Positions 56,281-63,801 of a DNA stretch of 64,000 nt are shown one piece after another. The notes beneath the pieces are model-generated. The model was not told the DNA's origin. It did no database searches and saw only the letters and a program-made list of their open reading frames with translations. The stretch covers positions 806,001 to 870,000 of the forward strand of contig NC_012587.1 in assembly GCF_000018545.1 (NCBI RefSeq), read 5' to 3'. Position 1 is the first letter of the stretch. Every line of letters starts with the position of its first letter. Made by a program: the position numbers and the translations under genes. This DNA is from Sinorhizobium fredii NGR234. Its GTDB lineage: Bacteria > Pseudomonadota > Alphaproteobacteria > Rhizobiales > Rhizobiaceae.

Positions 56281-56419
56281 GACGCCCGTCGTTGCCGTCA
56301 GAGGTTCTTCTATGTGAGTCAAGGCGGTCTCTCCGGTGTGCCGTCGCAGGTTTTCTTGCACAGTTAACGGTGATAACCAACGCTCAATTGCGTGTCTCTG
56401 TACAGGAAATCGGCATCTC

Positions 56420-57376
56420 ATGAATTCGGACTGGCAGTTGAGCCGGCGCGCGTGGCTCGCGCGCAACCGCATGGCACTGATTTCCGTGGCGGCCATAGCG
56501 GCTTATGCCGTCTTCGTCGAGTGGGTCTGGGGATGGCCGGCCCTGTTGCGGCAATGGGCCGAGATCGGTTTCTCGTCGGTGCTCACCGCGCTTGCTCTTC
56601 TGATCGCGACCTACTTCGTCCGCTGCTACCGCATCTACGACTACTTTCCCAGAGAGACGGCGGGCCGTTTCCTGCTGCTCTTTCGCGTGACGCAGGTCCA
56701 CAATCTTTTGAACATCATGCTGCCCTTCCGGGCCGGGGAGACGAGTTTTCCGCTGCTGATGCGCGCCGAATTCGGCGTTCCGCTGGTGCGCGGAACATCG
56801 GCGCTGCTCGTCATGCGCCTCTTGGACCTGCATGCGCTGCTCACCGTGGCGGCGATAGGGCTGATCATCGGCCGCAGCCACCAGGTCGTCCCGTGGTTGC
56901 TTTGGGCGATGGTCTTGCTCTCGCCGCTCGCGTTCTTCCTGCTGAAGGCCAGGATCCTTCGCCTGCTGCGCCGCGCGGTGCCGGCAAGGCTCGTACACCA
57001 TGTCGACGAGATCGAAGCGGGCCTGCCGGAGCATGTCGCGGCGTTCCTGCGCGCTTCGGCGATGACGATGCTGAACTGGGGCGTGAAGGTCGCGGTGCTC
57101 GCCTGGGTGCTGGCGATCATGGGCGTCGCGCCGCTTGCCGCCGCCTTCGGCGGTGCACTTGGAGGCGAGCTCTCGTCCGTTCTCCCCGTCCATGCGCCGG
57201 CCGGCGTCGGCACCTATGCGGCGGCGATCGTTGCCGGCGCGGTTTCCTTTGGCGCGGCCGGCGGAAAGGCGGCTCTCGAAGTCCTGGGACGCGCCAGCGT
57301 CAACGCCCATCTGCTCATCATCGTCTCGGCCGTGGCCGGCACGCTGTTGTCGCTCATGCTGAAGCCTAAGACGTGA
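56420..57376 (+). CDS. flippase-like (UPF0104, lysylphosphatidylglycerol-synthase-TM type) membrane protein
   Basis: A 318-residue protein with about eight hydrophobic segments. TYFVRCYRIYDYFPRETAGRF, LNIMLPFRAGETSFPLLMRAEFG and GGALGGELSSVLPVHAPAGVGTYAAAIV mark the UPF0104/LPG_synthase_TM family. Family members move or modify lipid-linked molecules; some act as flippases. It is divergent from the GT2-GT-C unit with 140 bp between start codons. I infer a role in handling the same lipid-linked sugar. Confidence 0.82.
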   Translation: MNSDWQLSRRAWLARNRMALISVAAIAAYAVFVEWVWGWPALLRQWAEIGFSSVLTALALLIATYFVRCYRIYDYFPRETAGRFLLLFRVTQVHNLLNIMLPFRAGETSFPLLMRAEFGVPLVRGTSALLVMRLLDLHALLTVAAIGLIIGRSHQVVPWLLWAMVLLSPLAFFLLKARILRLLRRAVPARLVHHVDEIEAGLPEHVAAFLRASAMTMLNWGVKVAVLAWVLAIMGVAPLAAAFGGALGGELSSVLPVHAPAGVGTYAAAIVAGAVSFGAAGGKAALEVLGRASVNAHLLIIVSAVAGTLLSLMLKPKT

Positions 57377-57380
57377 TTCG

Positions 57381-58883
57381 CTACTGGAATGACGTCTCGT
57401 AGAAGCTTCTGAGCTTGCGCGAATGCAGTTTCTCCGGCGGCATGGCGGCGAGCTTCTGAAGCGCCAGGATGCCGATCTTCAGGTGCTGACTGACCTGCGT
57501 ACGATAGAAGGCCGTCGCCATGCCGGGCAGCTTCAACTCGCCGTGCAGAGGCTTGTCGGAGACGCAGAGCAGCGTTCCATAAGGCACCCGGAAGCGGAAG
57601 CCGTTGGCGGCGATCGTTGCCGATTCCATGTCCAGCGCAATGGCGCGGGCCTGCGACAGGCGCTTGACCGGGCCGCGCTGGTCGCGCAGTTCCCAGTTGC
57701 GATTGTCGATGGTCGCGACCGTGCCGGTGCGCATGATCCGCTTGAGATCGTAGCCCTGGTAACCGGTGACTTCCGCCACCGCGTCCTGCAGGGCGACCTG
57801 CACTTCCGCCAGCGCCGGCAGCGGGATCCACACCGGCAGATCGTCGTCGAGCACGTGATCCTCGCGCATATAGGCGTGTGCGAGAACGTAGTCGCCGAGC
57901 CGCTGGCTGTTGCGCAGCCCGGCACAATGGCCGAGCATCAGCCAGACATGCGGCCTCAGGACGGCGATGTGGTCGGTGATCGTCTTGGCGTTTGAGGGGC
58001 CGACGCCGATATTGACCAGTGTGATGCCGCCGTGGCCCTTCTTCTTCAGGTGGTAGGCCGGCATCTGCGGCAGGCGGGCGAGCGTATAGTCGGTCTCGGG
58101 CTTGTCGGCGCCCGCGGGCGTCAGAATGTTGCCGGGCTCCACGAAGGCCGTGTAGCCATTGCCGCCTTCGGCCATCTGCTGGCGTGCCCAGGCACAGAAC
58201 TCGTCGACATAGAATTGATAGTTCGTGAAGAGCACGAAGTTCTGGAAATGCGTGGCGCTGGTTGCCGTGTAGTGGCTGAGGCGGGCGAGCGAGTAATCGA
58301 TGCGCTGCGCCGTGAACGGGGCGAGCGGCGAGGGCTCGCCCGGCCCGGGCTCATAGGAGCCGTTGGCGATCTCGTCGTCCGTCGTCGTCAGGTCGGGCGC
58401 ATCGAAGAGGTCGCGCAGCGGAATGTCGATGGTCTCGGCCGCCGACGCCTCGACATGGGCATTCTCGCCGAAAGCGAAGTGCAGGGGGATCGGGGTCGAT
58501 GATTCCGACACGGTGACGCCGACGCCATGGTTGCGCATCAGGTGGCCGAACTGCTCCTTCAGATAGTGGCGGAAAAGCCGCGGCCGCGTGATCGTCGTCG
58601 TGTAGACGCCGGGCGAGCTGACATAGCCGAAGGAAAGCCGGGAATCGACGTGGCCGAAGCTGCTCGTCTCGATGCTCACCTGCGGGTAGCAGGCGCGGAA
58701 CCGCGTGATCGGCCGGCCGTTCTTGCCCAGGCCCTCGAAAGCCTCGCAGAGGAACTGCGTATTGCGCTCGTAGAGCGCCTGCAGGCAGCCGACTGCTGCG
58801 GCCGGATCATCGAAGGTCTGCGGCTCGAAGGCGTCGGGGGTGGCAACGGAGAGAATTGAGGTGGAAGAGATTCGTGTGTCCAT
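57381..58883 (-). CDS. amn: AMP nucleosidase
   Basis: Hydrolyses AMP to adenine and ribose 5-phosphate. 500 residues: an N-terminal regulatory domain (about 1-190) and a C-terminal nucleoside-phosphorylase-like domain with ITLVNIGVGPSNAKTITDHIAVLRPHVWLMLGHCAGLR and ARAIALDMESATIAANGFRF, the latter containing the base-binding glutamate. Length and both domains match Amn. It ends four bases past the convergent UPF0104 gene. Confidence 0.95.
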   Translation of the reverse strand: MDTRISSTSILSVATPDAFEPQTFDDPAAAVGCLQALYERNTQFLCEAFEGLGKNGRPITRFRACYPQVSIETSSFGHVDSRLSFGYVSSPGVYTTTITRPRLFRHYLKEQFGHLMRNHGVGVTVSESSTPIPLHFAFGENAHVEASAAETIDIPLRDLFDAPDLTTTDDEIANGSYEPGPGEPSPLAPFTAQRIDYSLARLSHYTATSATHFQNFVLFTNYQFYVDEFCAWARQQMAEGGNGYTAFVEPGNILTPAGADKPETDYTLARLPQMPAYHLKKKGHGGITLVNIGVGPSNAKTITDHIAVLRPHVWLMLGHCAGLRNSQRLGDYVLAHAYMREDHVLDDDLPVWIPLPALAEVQVALQDAVAEVTGYQGYDLKRIMRTGTVATIDNRNWELRDQRGPVKRLSQARAIALDMESATIAANGFRFRVPYGTLLCVSDKPLHGELKLPGMATAFYRTQVSQHLKIGILALQKLAAMPPEKLHSRKLRSFYETSFQ

Positions 58884-58947
58884 GGCGCATTATAGGCTGC
58901 GGCATCTGACAAGCAAACGACAAGATACGCGTCTGGCGCGTGGGCGT

Positions 58948-59271
58948 TCAGCGTGGACCGACGAGAATGATCGTCGCGCCGACAAGCGCCACCGCCATGC
59001 CGGTCAGGTCCCAGCGATCCGGCCGCACGCCCTCGGCGAGCCACAGCCAGAGGAGCGAGGCGGCAATGTAGACGCCGCCATAGGCGGCATAGGCACGGCC
59101 GGCGGCCGGCACGTCTATCATCGTCAGGAGCCAGGCGAAGAGTGCCAGCGATCCCATCCCCGGGAGCAGCCACCAAAAGGACTTGCCAAGCCGGAGCCAC
59201 GCCCAGAAGGCAAAGCATCCGGCGATCTCGGCGAGCGCGGCGATCGAATACAGGGCGAATGCGGGCATCAT
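58948..59271 (-). CDS. YnfA family (UPF0060) membrane protein
   Basis: A 107-residue, four-helix membrane protein: [69 protein letters not shown], and a final [13 protein letters not shown]. These are the hallmarks of UPF0060/YnfA, related to small multidrug-resistance transporters. AAAGG precedes tandem ATGs. Transport substrate not established here. Confidence 0.93.
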   Translation of the reverse strand: MMPAFALYSIAALAEIAGCFAFWAWLRLGKSFWWLLPGMGSLALFAWLLTMIDVPAAGRAYAAYGGVYIAASLLWLWLAEGVRPDRWDLTGMAVALVGATIILVGPR

Positions 59272-59389
59272 GTTTGACCTTTCAGCGCGAAGGGAGCGAA
59301 AAGTCAGAGAATGTGCAAGAGGATTTTCGGGTCATGCGACGCCGCTGCGGCAGCAAGGGCGGTCTTCAATTGTGCTCACCGGCAGGCGG

Positions 59390-59563
59390 TCAGCTCATCG
59401 CCTGGCGCTGCAGCGTGACGAAGAGGACGAGACCGGCACCATGCTTGCCGACGCCGGCGCCGGTGGCCTTGCTGTAAGCGACCGCTCCGACCGGGGCCAT
59501 CAGCAGGCCCGTGAGTACCAGGAGCCGAAGTGAGAGGATGGCGGAAGAGACGAGGGCGGCCAT
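59390..59563 (-). CDS. 57-residue membrane protein
   Basis: AGAGGAACACC precedes the ATG at 59563. It starts MAALVSSAILSLRLLVLTGLLM, one hydrophobic helix that may be a cleaved signal (…GAVAYS) or an anchor, followed by a short Gly/Lys segment and LVLFVTLQRQAMS. It follows the other 57-residue gene by 14 bases on the same strand, so the two form a small operon. I do not recognise either. Confidence 0.6.
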   Translation of the reverse strand: MAALVSSAILSLRLLVLTGLLMAPVGAVAYSKATGAGVGKHGAGLVLFVTLQRQAMS

Positions 59564-59577
59564 TTTTTGGTGTTCCT

Positions 59578-59751
59578 CTACAGCTTGGCTTGGCAATATT
59601 GCGCCGTGTGCGCGGTGCAGTCGGTCAGCGAGCCGATATAGGTGTTCTGGCGGCGACGTTCCGTATCGGCGCCGACTGCGGCGGCGAGCGACATGGCGAA
59701 TACGACCATCAACAGGCTGATGATGGTGAGGCGGCGAGCGAGGATGTCCAT
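59578..59751 (-). CDS. 57-residue exported or membrane protein with two cysteines
   Basis: MDILARRLTIISLLMVVFAMSLAAAVGA is a signal peptide or anchor. The mature part is short: DTERRRQNTYIGSLTD, then CTAHTAQYCQAKL with two cysteines eight residues apart, well placed for a disulfide in the periplasm. The ATG at 59751 has GGACGGAAC upstream. First gene of a likely two-gene unit. Family unknown to me. Confidence 0.6.
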   Translation of the reverse strand: MDILARRLTIISLLMVVFAMSLAAAVGADTERRRQNTYIGSLTDCTAHTAQYCQAKL

Positions 59752-59927
59752 TGTTCCGTCCGTGGGCTGGAGGCAGGTTCAAATCGATTGAGCGTCTTTT
59801 CGCACAGCCAAACTGAATTCTTGCTGAGATACCCGTTCATCTGCCGTTCATCTTCAACGATGCGGTCTTGCCGGCGCCGCAGCGCGTTCCTACGTCTGTG
59901 TGCCCATAACCTCAGGAGAGACCGCCC

Positions 59928-60629
59928 ATGACCGCTCCCATCGAGCTTTACTACTGGCCGACGCCGAACGGCTGGAAGATCACCATCATGCTGGAGGAGC
60001 TCGGCGTTCCCTACGTGGTGAAATACATCAATATCGGCCGGGGCGACCAATTCGCGCCGGATTTCCTGAAGATCTCGCCAAACAACCGCATGCCGGCCAT
60101 CGTCGATCCGGATGGGCCGGGCAGCGCGCCTATCTCCATCTTCGAGTCGGGCGCGATCCTGCAATATCTCGGCCGGAAATACGGCAAGTTCTACCCGGCC
60201 GACGAGCGCGCCCGCGTCGAGATCGAGCAATGGCTCTTCTGGCAGATTGGCGGCTTGGGCCCGATGGCGGGGCAAGCCCATCATTTCCGGCAATATGCGC
60301 CGGAGAGAATCCAGTACGGCATCGACCGCTACACCAATGAAGTGAATCGCCTCTATGGCGTGATGAACAAGCGGCTGGCCGATCGGCCGTTCCTTGCCGG
60401 CGAATATTCGATTGCCGACATGGCCGCCATCGGTTGGGTGATCCCGCACGAGAACCAGGGCCAGGATTTGAACGATTTCCCGAACCTGAAGCTCTGGTTC
60501 GACACGATGCTCGCGCGCAGCGCGGTCCAGAAGGGGATCGAGGTCGGCAAGGAAGAGCGGGCGCGTCAAAAGAGCCTTGCCGAGGACCAGGAAGCGCAAA
60601 AGATCCTGTTCGGGCAGCGGGCCCGGTGA
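59928..60629 (+). CDS. glutathione S-transferase (YfcG/YghU-like)
   Basis: 233 residues: an N-terminal thioredoxin fold (IELYYWPTPNGWKITIMLEEL, SPNNRMPAIVDPDGP, SIFESGAILQYLGRKYG, with the cis-Pro in NRMPAIV) and a C-terminal helical domain (PFLAGEYSIADMAAIGWVIPHE). The TPNGWK active-site phrase is that of YfcG/YghU disulfide reductases, in which threonine and asparagine replace the usual Tyr/Cys. CAGGAGAG precedes the ATG. Located in the cytosol. Confidence 0.92.
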   Translation: MTAPIELYYWPTPNGWKITIMLEELGVPYVVKYINIGRGDQFAPDFLKISPNNRMPAIVDPDGPGSAPISIFESGAILQYLGRKYGKFYPADERARVEIEQWLFWQIGGLGPMAGQAHHFRQYAPERIQYGIDRYTNEVNRLYGVMNKRLADRPFLAGEYSIADMAAIGWVIPHENQGQDLNDFPNLKLWFDTMLARSAVQKGIEVGKEERARQKSLAEDQEAQKILFGQRAR

Positions 60630-60637
60630 AACGAGTA

Positions 60638-60664
60638 GAGGGCGGCCGCAGGGGCCGCCCCTCC
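60638..60664. terminator. hairpin between convergent GST and DUF2147 genes
   Basis: GAGGGCGGCC, loop GCAG, GGGCCGCCCCTC, at the junction of the two convergent genes. A T-run is lacking, so it may be a factor-aided or shared terminator. Confidence 0.5.
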
Positions 60665-60669
60665 GAGAA

Positions 60670-61011
60670 TTAAAGCCGCGTCCAGGTCTGGGACTTGCAC
60701 AGCACCTTCAGCACGCAGCCTTTCATCTTCAGCGAATTGCCGTCGACCGAGCCCGAGCCGCTATAGGTCTTGTCGCTTTCCGGATCGGTGATCTCGCCGC
60801 TGTAGCTGCCAGCGGTCCCGGCAAGGTTGCCGATCCGCTTGCCGGCGTGTTTGCCCGTCTTCAGTGTCACGCAAAAGGCTCCGCCGCACGGGGCGATTTC
60901 CGCCGTGGCTCCGCTCGCTGTCTTCCAATTGCCGACGATGGGTTCGGCGGCATGGGCCGCTCCCGCCGCTCCGAAGGCGAGCGCTGCGCTGACGAGCAAA
61001 GTTCGTACCAT
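60670..61011 (-). CDS. DUF2147 family exported protein
   Basis: 113 residues: a signal peptide (VRTLLVSAALAFGAAGAAHAA) and a small beta-rich domain of the DUF2147 type (EPIVGNWKTASGATAEIAPCGGAFCVTLKT, ITDPESDKTYSGSGSVDGNSLKMKGCVL). Four cysteines suggest disulfides. GGGAGGAC precedes the ATG at 61011. Periplasmic, function unknown. Confidence 0.88.
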   Translation of the reverse strand: MVRTLLVSAALAFGAAGAAHAAEPIVGNWKTASGATAEIAPCGGAFCVTLKTGKHAGKRIGNLAGTAGSYSGEITDPESDKTYSGSGSVDGNSLKMKGCVLKVLCKSQTWTRL

Positions 61012-61570
61012 TCAATGTCCTCCCTTGGAGGCGGCCGGCTGCCGGCCGCCGCGATCTGATGCCTCGTGTCGGCGGCCTCCCTGCCATCGAAGCGCCCGAA
61101 CAATAGCTTACGCGTACGTAAAGGTAAATACGCTGCAGTTCCTCTGATCGAAGTCCGGAGCGGCCCATGAAATACGGCGGTCGAACAACAGGGTTTGTTC
61201 TTGGTTAGCGATCGGTTGAAATTCGCGATTGAATTTTTCGTAAATTTTGAGCCGGATTGCCGCCGCTGCAGGCCCTCCGATGCTTAACGAAAACCCAAGT
61301 TTACCAAGTATTTGAACTTTGTTTGCGGCAAATTAATCATGCATTTTAAGCGCGTATTGAAGGCCACGCGGCATACTCGAACCCATAAGACGAGCGGAGC
61401 AACACCCCGCCAAACCAGCCGGAGCCGACGCCGCAGAAGACGGCGCTTCGCCGGTAAGCCCGCCAAGAGGCAAGAGTAAAACAGGGACAACAAAGCAACA
61501 ACTGAAGCCTGGCGCGCCCGAAGGGCGTGCCGCTTCGGCTGAACCAACAAAGAACGACAGGGACAGGACG
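61012..61570. other. long intergenic region upstream of the Sel1 gene
   Basis: About 560 bp, A/T-rich from 61170 to 61340 (for instance CGATTGAATTTTTCGTAAATTTTGAG near 61228), then rich in G/C. There is no confident gene. A 46-codon, very Arg-rich frame at 61339-61479 lacks a ribosome site. It is probably a promoter/leader region for the Sel1 gene and the minus-strand DUF2147 gene. Confidence 0.35.
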
Positions 61571-61837
61571 ATGGCACGCTTTAACTTCGAGATCACGTCG
61601 GATGCGGCAATGGGTGGCGAAAACCGCGCCGACAGCCTTTGCGAAATGGGTCTCGCCTATGCGACCGGTCGCGGCCGGCCAGTGGACTTAGTGGCGGCCC
61701 ATAAGTGGCTGAACATCGCCGCCATCAAGGGCTCGGACCGCGCTGCCGGCCTTCGCGCCGACCTTGCGGCGACAATGAGCAAGACGGATCTTGCCGCTGC
61801 GCTCCGCGCAGCGCGCGAATGGATGACGGTGCATTGA
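61571..61837 (+). CDS. small Sel1-repeat protein
   Basis: An 88-residue protein with a single Sel1/TPR-like repeat: SLCEMGLAYATGRGRPVDLVAAHKWLNIAAIKGSDRAAGLRADLA, and a helical tail (LAAALRAAREWM). It is cytosolic, probably a protein-interaction module. ACAGGAC precedes the ATG. Conserved in rhizobia to my recollection. Confidence 0.82.
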   Translation: MARFNFEITSDAAMGGENRADSLCEMGLAYATGRGRPVDLVAAHKWLNIAAIKGSDRAAGLRADLAATMSKTDLAAALRAAREWMTVH

Positions 61838-61864
61838 TCACGAAAAGGGCGGCCGTCCCCGCGT

Positions 61865-62986
61865 CTAGCCCTCGGCCAGCTTGTTGAGCACTGTGGGCAG
61901 GGCGGCTTCGAGCAATTCCATCTCGGCGTCCGGGCCGGTGCTGATCCGGATGCAGCGACTGAGCGGCGCGACGCCCGGCATCCGGATGAAGATGCCGTGA
62001 TCGCTCATCAGCCGGTCGACGATCGCCCGGGCATAGGCCGCATCTCGTCCGCAGTCGACGGCGACAAAATTCGTCGCCGAGGGTAGCGGCAGAAGCCCGT
62101 TGTCACGCGCAATGGCAGCGATTCGGTCGCGCGACGCCGCGATCCGCTGCGTGACTTCCTTCAGATATTGCTGGTCGGAAAGCGCGGCGATCGCCGCCGC
62201 CACACCGATTCGATTCATGCCGAAATGATTGCGGATCTTGTCGAAGGCCTGCGCGGTACCCGGCGCCGTCAGCGCATAGCCGACCCGCGCGCCGGCAAGA
62301 CCATAGGCCTTGGAAAAAGTTCGGGTGCGGATGACGTTCGGCCGGCCGATCAGGCTTTCGATCGATGGCAGCGTCTCGGGCGGAGCCGTTTCGCAATAGG
62401 CTTCGTCGAGGATCAGCAGCGTCGTTTCCGGCAGGGCGGCCGCGAACTCGACGACGCGATCGGCCGGCCACCAGCTCCCCATCGGGTTGTCGGGATTGGC
62501 AAAATAGACGAGCGCCGCCGCCTCGCGCTTCACCGCGGCAAGGAGGCCGTCGAGGTCTTCGCGGTCATCGACGTAAGGCACCGTGACGAGCCGGCCCCCA
62601 TGCCCCGCGACGTGATAATTGAAGGTCGGGTAGCCCCCGAACGAAGTGACCACCGGCGCGCCCGGCTCGACGACGAGACGGACGACCTGCCCGAGCAGGC
62701 CGTCTATTCCCTCTCCGATGGCAATATTGGCCGGGGATGTGCCGAGATGGGCCGCGAGCGCCTGTCTCAGGTCGTAGTTCTCCGGATCGGCATATTTCCA
62801 CGTCTCGCTGGCAGCCCGCTGGATGGCTAGAAGGACGGAATCGGCCGGTCCGAAACCGCTCTCGTTGGCGCCGATGCGAGCGGCGATCCCGCGGCCGCGC
62901 TGCCGCTCGATCGCTTCCGGGCCGACGAAGGGAACCGTGGCCGGCAGGGATTGCACGAGCGGCGTGAAACGCGAGAATGCGGACAT
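61865..62986 (-). CDS. PLP-dependent aminotransferase, HisC-like
   Basis: 373 residues, fold type I. Motifs: ANESGFGP at about 40, NPDNPMGSWW near 164, DEAYCE with Asp194 and Tyr197, and the PLP lysine 226 in TRTFSKAYGLAGARVG. It is closest to histidinol-phosphate aminotransferase, but the histidine operon is absent nearby, so it is a paralogue (hisC2/hisC3-like) that may use aromatic or other amino donors. The start at 62986 has a modest AGG. It converges on the Sel1 gene. Confidence 0.88.
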   Translation of the reverse strand: MSAFSRFTPLVQSLPATVPFVGPEAIERQRGRGIAARIGANESGFGPADSVLLAIQRAASETWKYADPENYDLRQALAAHLGTSPANIAIGEGIDGLLGQVVRLVVEPGAPVVTSFGGYPTFNYHVAGHGGRLVTVPYVDDREDLDGLLAAVKREAAALVYFANPDNPMGSWWPADRVVEFAAALPETTLLILDEAYCETAPPETLPSIESLIGRPNVIRTRTFSKAYGLAGARVGYALTAPGTAQAFDKIRNHFGMNRIGVAAAIAALSDQQYLKEVTQRIAASRDRIAAIARDNGLLPLPSATNFVAVDCGRDAAYARAIVDRLMSDHGIFIRMPGVAPLSRCIRISTGPDAEMELLEAALPTVLNKLAEG

Positions 62987-63078
62987 TTGGAAACCTGAGC
63001 TCCGTTCGAAAAGCGCCGCGGAACTTATCGCATCGGAACGGCAAGCGGAATGCGCAAAAGAGACGACATCGGGTTCCG

Positions 63079-63510
63079 CTATCGCGCGAGCAAGGCAGTC
63101 GGGAGCTTTACGGGTGTGGGACGATGGACGGCGGTCGCCGGAGGTGCAGATTTGCCGGACTGACCGGTGAAAAATTCGTGGCGCACGATTTGGTGCAGGA
63201 ACGATTCGTCAATGGGCTTGATGAATTGCACGCCAATTCGGTTGTCCCTCCGGTGAATCTCGGCGCAGCCGATCCGGAAATTCGTTCCCACGATATGCAG
63301 ATAGTAGTGCAAGGGCACGCCGATTGTCGTGCTGACGGAGAAACTCGCTCCGCCGCGCGAGATATCGATCATCCTGCAGGCGTATATCGACACCCCGCCG
63401 AGGGCCGGCCGCACCGACATCAGCGTTGCGGCATGTCCGATCGCGAAGCGTTCGTAACGCCGCTCGTAAAGCGGCGAGGGGGCAAGCGAATACATGGTCG
63501 ATTGCGGCAT
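63079..63510 (-). CDS. PilZ-domain protein
   Basis: A 143-residue protein with a central PilZ domain: RYERFAIGHAATLM, CRMIDISRGGASFSV (matching the D/NxSxxG motif), and RIGCAEIHRRDNRIGVQFI. The N-terminal R-x-x-x-R motif is present as RRYERF, so cyclic-di-GMP binding is possible. The start at 63510 has GGAG eight bases upstream. It is followed on the same strand, past a repeat, by a second PilZ gene upstream. Confidence 0.85.
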   Translation of the reverse strand: MPQSTMYSLAPSPLYERRYERFAIGHAATLMSVRPALGGVSIYACRMIDISRGGASFSVSTTIGVPLHYYLHIVGTNFRIGCAEIHRRDNRIGVQFIKPIDESFLHQIVRHEFFTGQSGKSAPPATAVHRPTPVKLPTALLAR

Positions 63511-63715
63511 GCGTCGTGCTCCGATAATCGCGCCACTCGCAAGGTCGTCGTGCGGTTTTGCCGCCTGTCGGCCACGGAGTTTTGCCAGACCCGGCAAGTC
63601 ATTTGCCGGTACCCTTGAGGCAGCGAAGCGCCCAAAAGGTCGAAGGTCAGTTTCCGCCGGCAAACTTGCAATCGATTGAAGATATTCAATAGAAATCTAA
63701 TGAATGCGATCCGTT

Positions 63716-63801
63716 TGCTGCATGTTTCCTTAAATCGTCGCCATTCCAAAGAGATTCGAAGTATTGCAGCGACCTTCGGCGCGCCCGGCAAGGCGCGCGA
63801 C
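63716..63801 (-). repeat. palindromic mosaic repeat, copy D (reverse orientation)
   Basis: On the minus strand: stem GCGCGCCT-TGCC-GGGCGCGC (with a T-G pair), AAGGTCGCTGCAATACTTCGAA, and an end AAGGAAACATGCAGCA. The left arm of the second palindrome is missing. It lies between the two PilZ genes. Confidence 0.72.

Noticed and set aside
59770..59790. GGTTCAAATCG resembling a tRNA T-arm
   Set aside because: No matching acceptor, D or anticodon stems around it; it lies between a small gene and the GST promoter.
61339..61479. 46-codon, very Arg/Lys-rich plus-strand frame
   Set aside because: No ribosome-binding site ahead and composition fits random G/C-rich DNA, so not called as a gene. It remains a weak possibility.
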